A stretch of 64,000 nucleotides of DNA from Tissierella sp032104385 (GCF_032104385.1 NZ_DAMCHJ010000013.1:1-64000), one strand, 5' to 3'; shown: positions 8,302 through 18,804, numbered from the stretch's first letter. The notes: generated from the sequence alone by a model not told the origin. A program made the numbers and translations.

Positions 8302-8990
8302 CTATGGTAGAAAATCTATAATATTCAAAATAGTATCGAAAGATACTTTTCCATTTCTGGACATTATTCTTATAAAACCATCAGAACTAAGGTGAATATC
8401 TGGATTACCTCCTACATTTTTCATTAAGTCTCTATACATTGAGTTTTTACTTGAGATATATTTAATAATATCCTGCTTTATTTTATGAAATTCTCCTTTC
8501 TTTAAGTTGTATTTTCTCTCTATTTCTTTTGCACTATAGTTTTTGTAATCTTTATTCTCGCCTTTCTTATCCTTCTTGTTATTCCCCTTATTAGGATCAC
8601 CTGTACCTCCACCACTTAGCCACTTCTGAAACTCTTTATCGTTTTTTAAATCTGACTCTGTTTCTCCTGCATATGTGGGTTTTGATATTATTACTCCAAA
8701 TATTCCAACAGGTGTAAATTCTTTTGATAGTTTATAATCAGTTCCCGCTCTTTTCCCTATAGCTGTTATAATCTCCCCAAGCTCATATAATTTTCCTGTT
8801 AATTCTCCAGCATTCCCACTTGAATCTATATACTTTATTGGATTACTATTACAGTATATATGATAGTTTAGTGTCAGTGGGTCTAGTATATCTCCTTTAT
8901 ATGTGTCCTCTGATATAAATCTTCCTATCTATGGATCATATAGTATAATCCTGTCTCTTCATCATAGTATTCTCCTAAGTATCTGTAATC
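8302..8990 (-). pseudogene. Orphan Rhs core fragment with alternative toxin tail
   Basis: A start-less, silent cassette. Its 5' part repeats the end of the rhs core (GRFISEDTYKGDILDPLTLN, YCNSNPIKYIDSSGN, then AGELTGKLYELGEI). Identity to 9735-10150 is high, but there is an in-frame stop just before GRFISED and a roughly 20-bp deletion. Up to the DPNKGNNKK hinge the two copies agree. After it, the tail is wholly different: about 85 residues including YSAKEIERKYNLKKGEFHKI and VGGNPDIHLSSDGFI, ending LNIIDFLP. This is the classic layout of a displaced Rhs toxin module that can recombine into the full-length gene. The toxin type is unassigned. Confidence 0.8.
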
Positions 8991-8996
8991 TTAAGC

Positions 8997-9034
8997 AAAT
9001 GGTAGCAACAGCTTATTTTCTATTGCTACCATTT
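8997..9034 (-). terminator. Terminator after the DUF4279 gene
   Basis: Perfect 12-bp inverted repeat, AAATGGTAGCAA (8997-9008) with TTGCTACCATTT (9023-9034), downstream of the immunity gene on the minus strand. It separates the expressed toxin/immunity pair from the silent cassette. No long T-run follows. Confidence 0.55.
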
Positions 9035-9070
9035 CTTAATAGTCTTTTAGTTACAATAATTTCTTACTAA

Positions 9071-9466
9071 TCAGTCTATATATAAATCAAATCCTATTTC
9101 TGCATTAATTGAAGCTAAAAATGATATTATTTCTTTTGTTAATACAAATTCTGGTCCGTCTCCATTTTCCATAAATATAGTAACAACAAATCCAACCTTA
9201 ATATCTTTTTCTTTACATATTTGATTTATTATTTCTTGTTTATCATGAAGTCTTTCTAATATTTTTTCAAATTGCCATGATACAACTTTACAACTTTCCT
9301 TCTCTGTATCTAATACCCATTCAGTATGTGCAAATTCTTTCACAGGAAAATCTTCCTTTTGTCTAGTTTTAGTTGGTATAATATTCATCTTTCTCGTAAT
9401 ATCTTCAATATCAAATTCATCACCTGTCATGTAAAATGACACTCTAATTTTAGGTAATACTTCCAT
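9071..9466 (-). CDS. DUF4279-family protein, probable immunity protein of the main Rhs toxin
   Basis: 131 aa. The layout matches the DUF4279 family: an N-terminal strand RVSFYMTGDEFDIEDITRKM, then the IIPTKTRQKED motif, then TEWVLDTE and a helical C-terminal half. It starts 17 bases after the rhs stop codon with GAGGAG upstream of the ATG, so it is cotranscribed with the toxin tail. The position argues strongly for immunity function. DUF4279 proteins have no well-defined biochemical role that I can state, and the pairing is inferred from context. Confidence 0.7.
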   Translation of the reverse strand: MEVLPKIRVSFYMTGDEFDIEDITRKMNIIPTKTRQKEDFPVKEFAHTEWVLDTEKESCKVVSWQFEKILERLHDKQEIINQICKEKDIKVGFVVTIFMENGDGPEFVLTKEIISFLASINAEIGFDLYID

Positions 9467-9483
9467 CCCTATTCACTCCTCTG

Positions 9484-12400
9484 TTATTTAAATAAACCAG
9501 TCGAAAGTTTGATCCCCGTGTCTTGGATCAACACTAATATTATTTCTCCTGTTTTTGTATCATAGTGCATATTAAACTTTGAAATTGCATCTTTTCCTAC
9601 AAAAGCTTCCTTTAAATCTTCAGCACCATCATATCCAAATTTCTTTGCCATCTTATTAGCTTCTTTGTTATTTTTGAATTTTTTCAAACTGTGTTTTTCA
9701 TCTTGTTTATTGTCTCTCTTATTCTTCTTGTTATTGCCCTTATTAGGATCACTTGTACCCCCACCATTTATCCACTTCTGAAACTCTTTATCATTCTTTA
9801 AGTCTGTCTCTGTTTCTCCTGCATATGTGGGTTTTGATACTATTACTCCAAATATTCCAACAGGTGTAAATTCTTTTGATAGTTTATAACCAGTTCCTGC
9901 TATTTTACCTATAGCTGTTATAATCTCCCCAAGCTCATATAATTTTCCTGTTAATTCTCCAGCATTCCCACTTGGATCTATATACTTTATTGGATTACCA
10001 TTACAGTATATATAATAGTTTAGTGTCAGTGGGTCTAATATATCTCCTTTATATGTGTCCTCTGATATAAATCTTCCTAGTTCTGGGTCATAGTATCTTG
10101 CTATTAGATAATATAATCCTGTTTCTTCGTCATAGTATTCTCCCGAGTATCTATAGGGGTTACTTATTATACTTTCTTCTGCTAGTTTCTCTAATTCATA
10201 GATATCGTATTCGTAGTTTGCTATTATCTCTCCTGCTTTATCTATTAGCGTTGCTACATCTCCATGTCCATTGAATAGATAATAGGCTTTGTCGTTGTTT
10301 TCTTCCCTTGATATTAACTGATGACCTCTTAGGTTTCTTGCTTTTAGTATTCCATTTTCTGTCTCTATTATAACATTTCCTCTGTCATAGTAATATCCTA
10401 TTGTATTGCCATCTGTTGTTTTTGTGTCCCTTAATCCCGTTGGGCTATAGGTATATGTGGTTCTTTGACCTTTGTTGTTTATAGTTTCTATTAGCTGATT
10501 ACTTATGTTGTATCTATAGTTTACTATTTGTTGTCCTAATTTGTTGTTCGATTCTGTAGTTCTTTTTTGTATTAGATTTCCTCGACTATCGTAGCCATAG
10601 TCTGTTATTATGCTTAGTTTTCCAAAGTAGTAGGTTGCATTTTCTCCTGCTTTCATTAGCTGTTGTATTTCTTGATTCATTTCTTCCATTAAATATTCTT
10701 CTTGTTCTGCTTTTTCTATTTCTTTTATTTCTTTTATTTCTTTTGCTTCTTCTGTTTCTGTCTCTTCTATCTTCTCTATCTCTTGTATTGGTTCTAATTT
10801 CTCTATTTCTTCTATATCTTTTACTTCTTGTATTGGTTCTGATTCCTCTATTTCTTCTATATCTATTTCCTCTGCAGTAGTCTCTTGATATCCTATTTTT
10901 ATTTCTGCTGTTGCTGTTTTCCCTTCTAGACTTACTTCTATTGTTATTTGTTATTTGTTCTTCTTTCTCTCCTTTGTATATGACCTTTATTATCCTTCCT
11001 TTGTTGCTTTTTAGTTCTAGGTTTGGGTTTGTGCTTGTCCATATTCCCTGTTCTAGTATTGAATCTTCTATTTTACTTCCGTCTGTATTTGTTCCTATTA
11101 ATTCTAATTCTGCTTCTAAGCCTTTTCCTAAGTCTTGACTTGGAGCGTTAATTTCTATGTTTTGTATTTGTTTATTTGGGGTTATTGATATTTCTGTTAC
11201 TTGATTTCCTAATGCTGATGTTGTTTTTATATCTATTTCTTGGCTTTCTATTTCTTCCTTGCTTCTTGTTAGCTTATTTCCTTTGTCATATATATAGTTT
11301 ATTTTATGATTTTTTATATTTGGTATTATTCTTGTTCCTTCTTCTTCTTTTATTGCATGAATACTACTTGGTGAATGTTTTATTTCTTTTTCTTGGATAT
11401 TTCCATTTTTATCATATTTATAGGTTGTTAATGTTCCCTCTTCTTCTATTGTATTTACTCTATTTAATGGGTCATAGGTATAATATACTAATTTTCCGTT
11501 TTCTTCTTTTATTAGCTGGTTGCCTTCTGGATCATAGATATATTTATATTGTCCTATTATTTTTCCATTGACTCCTATATTTGTTAATCTTATTAAATTT
11601 CCTGTTTCATCATAAGTATGCTGGATTTTTGTTCTGTTTGGATATTGTATTTCTTTTGTTTGTCCATTTTTATAATATTGATACTCTGTTATTTGTCCTT
11701 TTTGTATTACTGTTTCTAATCTATTTCTGCTATCATAGGTATTTTGGGTTACTTCTCCATAATGATCTATAGTTTCTGTGACATTTCCATTATTATCATA
11801 TTTGTATGATATAGTTTTTCCATCCGACTGACGAATTGTTTCTACTCTTCCTTCGGGATTGTAGGTGTTTGTTACTGTCCCATTTTTATCAGTTACTTTT
11901 ATTATACTTCCCATGTTGTCATAGGTATAGGTAGTTATTCCCTCTTGATCTACTTTTTCTATTTGTTGGTTTCTTGTATTATACCTATAATTCTTGGTTA
12001 TTGTTCTTCCCTTTGATGTTTCTGTTTCCTTTATTATATTACCTGCTAAATCATAGGTTATTTCTCTGACTTTGCCCATTGGATCTGTTTCTTTTGTCAT
12101 TCTCCCTGTACTGTCATATTTTTTTGTTGTTATACTTCCTTCTGCTGTTATAGTTTTGATTATATTTCCTAAATAATTATATTCATATTTTGTTGTTTCT
12201 CCTATAGAGTTTGTTATTTCTACTAAATTTCCTAGCTGGTCATATCTATATCTAGTTATATTCCCATTATTGTCCTTATACCTTAAAATATTATTGTTAT
12301 AATTGTAAGTTGTATAGCTGATTTCTTCGCTATTTCCATTTTGCCTTTTTTGTTCTATTATGTTTCCTACTTCATCGTATTTGTTATAGCTTATTCTATT

Positions 12401-15049
12401 TTCTTCGTCAATATACACTTCTGTTCTTTGGTCATCGTGATATACTATTGTTTTATGTGTGTTGTCGGGATTTATTGTTTTTATTATTCTTCCTAGTTTA
12501 TCGTATTCATATCTTGTTATATTTTCATTTCCATCTTTTATCCATTCCAACTGGGATAGATTATTATATCCTTTTTCTTCTATGGCAATTGTTCTTCCGT
12601 TTATTTCTTGTTCAGTTTTTATATGATTTCCTAATGCATTATAAATTAGCTTGGTTATATAGTTGTTCTCGTCTGTTATTATTATTTGATTGTTTATATC
12701 ATCATATTCTATTGTTTTTTGTGTGTTATCCGAATTTATCGTTTTTATTGGTCTTCTTAGTCTATCATATTCATATCTTATTGTGTTACCGTTTCCGTCC
12801 GTACTGCTTTCCTTCAATGCTGTGTTTAAATCATAGGTATACTCTTCTAATGAAGATATTGTATCATTTTCATCTGTTATAGTAATTTGAGAAATATATG
12901 CGTTTGAAAAGTACTGATAGTTTTCTTTTCTTGTACCTCCTATTCCTGTTATTATTTTTTCTATTATATTTCCATATCTATCATAATCGTATTTTGTTAT
13001 TATGCTCTTATCCTCTCCATCTAATATGTTTTGACTTACTGATTCTCCTATGTCTCTTCTTCTTGGTCTGCTCAAATAATAGTTGATTTTTTCCTTAAGT
13101 TCTTCATTCTCATATTTTTCTGTTCTCTTAGGAAGATTATAATCATCATAATAGTATTCATTTATGATTTCATTGCCTCTTTCATCTAATTCACTTATTA
13201 TATTTGAATATTCATCGTATTCATATCTTATCCTTACTTTACTATATTCATTAGAACTAGCACTATATTCTTTTATTCTTATCGTTGTTGGCAGCTTGTT
13301 TATCCTTGAATCATATTTGTATATTGTTTCTTTTAATATTTTATCTGTGCTGTCCATAACCATTTCTTCTATTTTCAGATGCTCATTGTCAAATGTGTAC
13401 CTAACTTTTGTCCCTTCTTCATTTTCTACTGTGGTATAATAGGTGAAGTCATTTGGCAAAAACCTCGGGTTATCATACCTTGGATATCCGCTGCTATGAT
13501 TTTTAGAATAAGTATAAATCTCTTTATTATATATTCGGCTTTCATTTCTATCATTATCCAATCTTGACTTTATTCTATACCTCTCTATTGCTCCTTTTCG
13601 CCCAAGATTTTCTGTTGTTCTTTCATATTCGTATTCTGTTCTTCCTCTTGTAGGATATGTTATATCCAATATATTTACCTCTATATCATATGAGTCAAGA
13701 TCTATTTTATCTGTTTCTGAGTACCATATTTTTTTCGTTAGATAGTAGATTTTTATCTCTCTTCCCAAAGGATCTATTATGTTTTTTATTGTTTTTTTGC
13801 GGTATGTTCTTCCTCCATAACTAATTTCATCAAATTTTAATTCTATCCTTTCTCCTTCCGGTCCCCTTACTATTATTCCTGTATCCCTATATCTTATTTT
13901 TATTGTTCTTCCCATAGTATCTGTTATTGTATCTATTACGGGATGATCTTCTATTATTATATGATCAAAGGTTATTGTATTCCCATATCGATCTCTTATT
14001 CCTAATAATCTTCCATCTCTTGCAAAATATGTTTGTTTACCGTCCTTTTCAGTCAATACATATCTTGAAGATCTATCTTCATTACTGAAATTTCCTCGGT
14101 CTTCATTTAATTGTATATCTTTTGACGGATGATTTATTAAATTAGAGTTTCCTTCTGTTATTTTTCCACTTATTTCATATACTGATCCATCGCCTAAATG
14201 TAAATATTTATCTGGATCACCATATTCAATATATGAATCATCTATTTCTATTACTGGTAGATTCCATGACCATCCTATTCCCATTTGATTATTCTTTTCA
14301 TTGAATGTAGTCGAGCTTACTATTCCCCATAATTTTGCTTCTCTGGAGTTGTATATTGCTTCTAGTTTTATATCTAATCCGTTTACTCCAGGAAGATTTA
14401 TTATGGGGTATCTATATATTAAACTCCCATCATCTGGATTTATTGATTCGTTATTTTTATTTATTGTAAATGGAGCGTCATATTCTTTTGTATATTTATT
14501 ATCATCAGAATCTCCTGCTGTTATATTCTTGGTTATATTATCTCCTATTACAACAGGTTCTTTTTTATTTTCTTCTATATGCTTATGTATTATTTTATCT
14601 ATAGTGTTTCCTTCTGCCAGTTCTTGAATAAATTTATCTTTTTCTTCTTCTGAAATATTACTACGTCTGATAAATCCATCTATTTTATTTAGTATTGTCA
14701 TTAACTCTTGAAGATCCGAATAAGTATTCTTTAGCACCTCTATCCTTTCTAAATTAATACTGTGTTTGGTTTTTATTTTTATAGCTCCTATGGCGTCTTC
14801 TACCTTATAGTTTTTTAATTTTAATTCATTAAGGGTTTCCTCATCTGTATTGAATTCATTCATAAAAATCTCAAGTTCTTTTTCTGATAGTTGATTCAGA
14901 TATTCATATTTCTGAAAAAGTTCACGTGCTAAGTCTGTTTCCTCATCCTGAGGGGTTTCTTTTATTGATATTGCTGGCTGTGTTACTAAGTTAAATAGCA
15001 TCAATAATGCTAAAACCAATGACATCGTTCTCTTATTCAAATTACTCAT
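9484..15049 (-). pseudogene. Secreted Rhs/WapA-type polymorphic toxin, frameshifted
   Basis: One gene split into two frames. Removing one copy of a 7-bp tandem duplication at 10943-10956 restores a single frame of 1852 aa. The order is: Sec signal (NKRTMSLVLALLMLFNL), a helical region, the Rhs entry motif (DDGSLIYRYPIINLPGVNGLD, about 206-226), dozens of YD repeats, an Ig-like segment (about 1370-1460), a Glu-rich linker, more YD repeats, the core end (YDPELGRFISED to YIDPSGN), the DPNKGNNKK hinge, and a variable C-terminal toxin of about 90 aa ending IKLSTGLFK. The shell encapsulates and delivers the toxin to neighbouring cells. A TTG at 15040 may be the true start, because AAAGGA abuts the ATG at 15049. 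The downstream frame also has an ATG at 10689. Confidence 0.85.
10943..10956. repeat. 7-bp tandem duplication causing the rhs frameshift
   Basis: GTTATTT occurs twice in a row (10943-10949 and 10950-10956). With one copy removed, the minus-strand frame reads EEQITIEVSLEGKTATAEIKI, an ordinary beta-strand continuation of the Ig-like segment, and runs on to the toxin stop. With both copies it enters an Arg/Asn-rich shadow frame for about 100 codons. Confidence 0.85.
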
Positions 15050-15297
15050 TCCTTTCTATAATATAATCATGTCTATTGATAAAACTAAAATCAAACTTCT
15101 TATTTTATCATAGTTGACTGATCCTTCTCCCTTGTAAAGGATCATAAAAATATCAGCATCAAGGTATACTTATATCTTTTAATATAAAAAACTATCAGAC
15201 AAAATCTTTGTCAACCTATTGATTTCACTTGTTTTCCTACATATTACGACTTTTATTTTAATATTATTTACCTTTTTTCGAAACCATTATTCAAATT

Positions 15298-15346
15298 AAA
15301 AAAGACTAGTTAAGATTATATCTCTATAATATCAACTAGTCTTTTT
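15298..15346 (-). terminator. Terminator of the 4-hydroxybutyrate operon
   Basis: AAAGACTAGTT (15301-15311) pairs with AACTAGTCTTT (15334-15344). On the minus strand the stem is followed by TTTTTT. It lies 28 bp past the last gene of the operon. The rest of the 15050-15297 gap, upstream of rhs, shows no gene and no convincing consensus promoter. Confidence 0.85.
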
Positions 15347-15373
15347 CTTGATTTCTGATATTCAAAAACTTTC

Positions 15374-15637
15374 TTATTCTCCCATCTGTTCTATCCTTGC
15401 TCTTATATTTTTATAATCATCATCTCTAATGATTAAAAAACCTTTTTTAGGCTTTAAATCCTGTAGACCTGCACATGCTATATGACACCCATTGACCACT
15501 ATAATAAAATCATATTCCTCATTCTCTGTAGCATAACTAAATTCAAATTCTTTATAATCAGATTTTATTTTGTTTACAATACTAATACGGTCAAATCTTG
15601 AATTACATCCACCACAGTATTTTATACCTACTGTCAC
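15374..15637 (-). CDS. Small CGGC-motif cysteine protein
   Basis: 87 aa, with a GTG start immediately after the stop of the NifU-like gene, so translation is coupled. It has an N-terminal YCGGCNSRFDR motif and a second cysteine pair in NGCHIACAG, four cysteines that could bind a metal or Fe-S cluster or act in redox chemistry. It is the last gene of the 4-hydroxybutyrate operon. The partners suggest a role in cluster assembly or electron supply for the [4Fe-4S] dehydratase. I do not know a characterised function for this family, so this is inference from position. Confidence 0.6.
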   Translation of the reverse strand: MTVGIKYCGGCNSRFDRISIVNKIKSDYKEFEFSYATENEEYDFIIVVNGCHIACAGLQDLKPKKGFLIIRDDDYKNIRARIEQMGE

Positions 15638-15931
15638 CTATTCACCACCATTTAAGATCTTTCTAGCAAAGGCTAGTAATTCCTCATCGACTTGATTAAC
15701 TAGAATTACCTTATCTATTGAGTCACCTAATTTTTCTTTTAATATACTTTCTACAATCTCCTCAGTAGTAATCTGAGCAGAGGGACAACCATGGCAATTG
15801 CCGGTTAACGTTATCCTCACTATTTTCCCAATAACAGAATTGACCTTTATATCTCCCCCGTGCAGTTTAAGCTGCGGTCTGATAAATTCTTCTACCACAT
15901 CTTCTACCTCTTTTAATAGGATATCCTTCAA
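15638..15931 (-). CDS. NifU C-terminal domain Fe-S scaffold protein
   Basis: 97 aa from the TTG at 15931, preferred because GGAGGG lies about 7 bases upstream; a GTG at 15946 overlaps that site. The NifU C-terminal domain is clear: RPQLKLHGGDIKV, then GNCHGCPSAQITTEEIV with the CxxC pair that binds a transferable Fe-S cluster. Stand-alone proteins of this type deliver clusters to target enzymes. Here it sits directly after abfD, whose product carries an oxygen-sensitive [4Fe-4S] cluster, so a dedicated maturation role is plausible. Confidence 0.85.
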   Translation of the reverse strand: MKDILLKEVEDVVEEFIRPQLKLHGGDIKVNSVIGKIVRITLTGNCHGCPSAQITTEEIVESILKEKLGDSIDKVILVNQVDEELLAFARKILNGGE

Positions 15932-15962
15932 AACCAAACCCTCCACTTAGATTATTTCCTTT

Positions 15963-17430
15963 TTATTTATCCTTACTTATATCTACTTGTGCAATTCTTC
16001 TTGCCATTTCCTTCTTAGCTTCAAGATTTCCTTGGCGAGCAATCATTATTCTCTGAGCTTGTGGCGAGCCAGCTCCATGCATAGATTCAGTTCTATATCC
16101 AACTGCTGCAGTACCTAATGTAATATTTTCAATTAACCTTAATACCCTCATACGATTTTCTGTTGAAGTTCCAGTTTTTCCAGCTAAATATTTTTCAACA
16201 TATTTTCCTATTTCTGAATCTTTGAAATCCTTTTCTGATGGCATTGTAACCATCAATCCGCCTGCTATATCCTCTGCCAAACGTGCTATTTCATATGGAA
16301 AACGAGTTACGTTTTGCTTACATACATTTGCTAATAATAAATCGATTAAATAATTTCCTGAAGCTGTTTTACTTCCCTCTGCTGAACAGGCAACAGCACA
16401 TGCCCATAGAGTTTCATTTAAATGCATCATCTCTATTAGTTTATCTTTTATATGACTAGCTTTATTTGCACCATTATAATCTGCCGCCAAAGCTGCTGCA
16501 CCTATTAATACATCACCTACACCTGTTTTACATGCATAGGATTGTCTATGATACCCAGCAAATCTTTCTACTAGCATACCAGCATATTTTGCCTCTTTAC
16601 ACATAAATACCCTGTCATTTGGAACAAATACATCATTGAATATAACCAATGCTTCATGTCCGCCAAAATTAGCATTTCCAAGGTCAACATCTGCACCTTC
16701 TTCTAACTTTCTTGTATCACAGGATTGGCGACCATAAATCATTATTACCCCTTCTGCATCAGATGGAACTGCAAAGGATACTGCATAATCTTTGTCTTCA
16801 TCTTTTAATGCAATAGTAGGCATTATTAAATGTTCATGGGAATTTACAGCCCCTGTTTGATGAGCCTTTGCTCCTCTTACTACTATCCCGTCTTCTCTCA
16901 CTTCAGTAATACGAAGGTATAAGTCAGGATCTTCTTGTTGAGATGGAGAAAGTCCTCTATCTCCCTTTGGATCTGTCATTGCTCCATCTACTGTATAATC
17001 ATTTTCTTGAATGAATTTTAAGTAATTTACAAATCTCTCATGATAGTTCGTTCCATATTCATTATCCATTTCATAAGTAGTTGAATAGATTGCATTAAAA
17101 GCATCCATACCTACACATCTTTGAAAACAGGAAGCAGTTTTTTGTCCCAATAATCTTTGCATCTTTATTTTTTTAATTAAATCCTCAGTGCTTTGATGGA
17201 TATGACAGAATCTATTAATTACTTCTCCTGTTAAATGTGATTTTGTAGTCATTAAATCCNNNNNNNNNNTCTTCTTGCTGAGCTAATTCATAGGTCATGG
17301 CCACTGAATTCATAGAAGGTCTGATTATTGGATGATCCACAGGATTTTCAACAAGTTCACCAAATATATATACTTTTAAATTCAACTTTCTTAAACTTTC
17401 TATATATTCCTCCCTAGTCATTAATGCCAT
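15963..17430 (-). CDS. abfD: 4-Hydroxybutyryl-CoA dehydratase / vinylacetyl-CoA isomerase, interrupted by assembly gap
   Basis: FAD and [4Fe-4S] enzyme that dehydrates 4-hydroxybutyryl-CoA to crotonyl-CoA. The N-terminal part (ATG 17430, AAAGGAG upstream) reads REEYIESLRKLN to MTYELAQ. After ten Ns the frame resumes at DLMTTKS and runs to 15963. The cluster ligands corresponding to Cys99 and Cys103 (SCFQRCVGMD) and His292 (GYHRQSY) of the Clostridium aminobutyricum enzyme are present. The third Cys ligand follows the His by 6 residues (HRQSYAC), not 7 as in the 292/299 numbering. The gap breaks the frame only because the N-run length is not a multiple of three. It is the fourth gene of the sigma-54 operon. 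Confidence 0.93.
17260..17269. other. Assembly gap (10 N)
   Basis: Ten undetermined bases inside abfD. The flanking codons need a missing length divisible by three to restore the frame, so ten cannot be the true size. Confidence 0.95.
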
Positions 17431-17502
17431 TTAATACATCTCCTTTTAAAATATATTTATAATACCCATCCTAATATGGGAAGTCCCTACTGCCTTCTCA
17501 TA

Positions 17503-18804
17503 TTAAAACTTATCAGCAAATCTGCTTTCCCATTCCTTTATAAGTCCATCTCTAAAATCCGGATGAGCTATTTTAATCAAGGCCCTTCCTCTATCTTTTA
17601 GAGTCTTTCCCTTAAGATTTGCTACTCCATATTCAGTAACTACATAGTGTACATCATTTCTTGAAGTAGTCACTGCTGCACCATCATCTATTATGGACAC
17701 TATTCTTGAAACTGTTCCCTTTGCCGCTGTAGAAGGCATTGCTATAATAGACTTTCCATCCTTTGCCATAGAGGCACCACGAACAAAATCTACCTGCCCT
17801 CCTACCCCACTAAATTGTTTCTTTCCTACTGAGTCCGAAACCACTTGTCCCATTAGATCTACTTGAATACATGAATTAATGGATACCATTTTATAGTTTT
17901 GCATAATTACACAAGGATCGTTTACATAATCTACAGGATGCATTTCTATATTTGGATTATTGTTTACAAAATCATATAATCTTTCTGTACCCATTAAAAA
18001 TGTAACTACCATTTTATCCTTATGCAAGGTTTTCATTTTATTTGTAATTACTCCTGCTTCATACAGTTCTACTACACCATCAGATATCATTTCTGAATGG
18101 ATACCAAGATCCTTTTTATCCTTTAAGAAAAGCAATACTGCATCTGGTATTGCTCCAATACCTAATTGCAAAGTTGAGCCATCTTCAATTAAGGATGCAC
18201 AATGTCTTCCTATTAAACGTTCAACATCTGATATCTTTGGTGGATTCAAAATTGGTAATGGACTATTAGCCTCTACAATATAATCTAAATCCTTTATATT
18301 AACAAAAGAATCTCCTAAAGTCCTTGGCATTTCTTCATTTATCTGAGCAATTGTTATCTTAGCACATTCTACCGCTGATTTTGTATAATCCACAGATGTA
18401 CCTAGACTACAGTTTCCATTTCCATCTGGACCACTAACAGTAACTAATACAACATCTATAGGTAACCTTCCTTCTCTAAATAGTTTTGGTACCTCATAGA
18501 AAAAACAAGGAGTATAATCTGCTCTACCAGAATTAATTGCCTCTCTAGTAGATCCACCTGCAAATAAAGCATTATGTCGGAAATGTTTTTCCATACCTTC
18601 TTTTATATATTCACTTTTTCCCATTGGAACCATATGAACTATTTCCACATTCTCATATTGGTCTTTATTTACTACCATGGCTTCAATTAGTAAAGAAGGT
18701 TCTCCTACAGCATGACCTATAACTACTCTATTACCAGATTTTATATGTCTTACTGCTTCTTCTTTCGATACTAATCTTTTATTATATTCCAATCTCCAAT
18801 CCAT
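17503..18804 (-). CDS. abfT: 4-Hydroxybutyrate CoA-transferase
   Basis: 433 aa. It transfers CoA from acetyl-CoA or butyryl-CoA to 4-hydroxybutyrate. The start is the ATG at 18804, with AGGAGTG 5 bases upstream; the longer frame from 18831 overlaps the previous gene. From this start the catalytic glutamate (GIHSEMISDG) is Glu238, the same number as in the C. aminobutyricum enzyme, which supports the choice. Other family marks are GHAVGEPS near residue 30, the LQLGIGAIPDAV loop and EYGVANLKGK near the C-terminus. It lies 10 bp downstream of 4hbD and 72 bp before abfD. Confidence 0.93.
   Translation of the reverse strand: MDWRLEYNKRLVSKEEAVRHIKSGNRVVIGHAVGEPSLLIEAMVVNKDQYENVEIVHMVPMGKSEYIKEGMEKHFRHNALFAGGSTREAINSGRADYTPCFFYEVPKLFREGRLPIDVVLVTVSGPDGNGNCSLGTSVDYTKSAVECAKITIAQINEEMPRTLGDSFVNIKDLDYIVEANSPLPILNPPKISDVERLIGRHCASLIEDGSTLQLGIGAIPDAVLLFLKDKKDLGIHSEMISDGVVELYEAGVITNKMKTLHKDKMVVTFLMGTERLYDFVNNNPNIEMHPVDYVNDPCVIMQNYKMVSINSCIQVDLMGQVVSDSVGKKQFSGVGGQVDFVRGASMAKDGKSIIAMPSTAAKGTVSRIVSIIDDGAAVTTSRNDVHYVVTEYGVANLKGKTLKDRGRALIKIAHPDFRDGLIKEWESRFADKF

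Noticed and set aside
10670..10900. CRISPR-like or satellite repeat
   Set aside because: The periodic tract is the coding sequence of a Glu-rich protein linker with imperfect repeats, not spaced identical repeats.
10635..13567. Several leucine- and phenylalanine-rich plus-strand open frames opposite rhs
   Set aside because: They are antisense shadows of Glu/Lys/Tyr-rich codons in the YD repeats and linker; no ribosome sites or membrane-protein homology.
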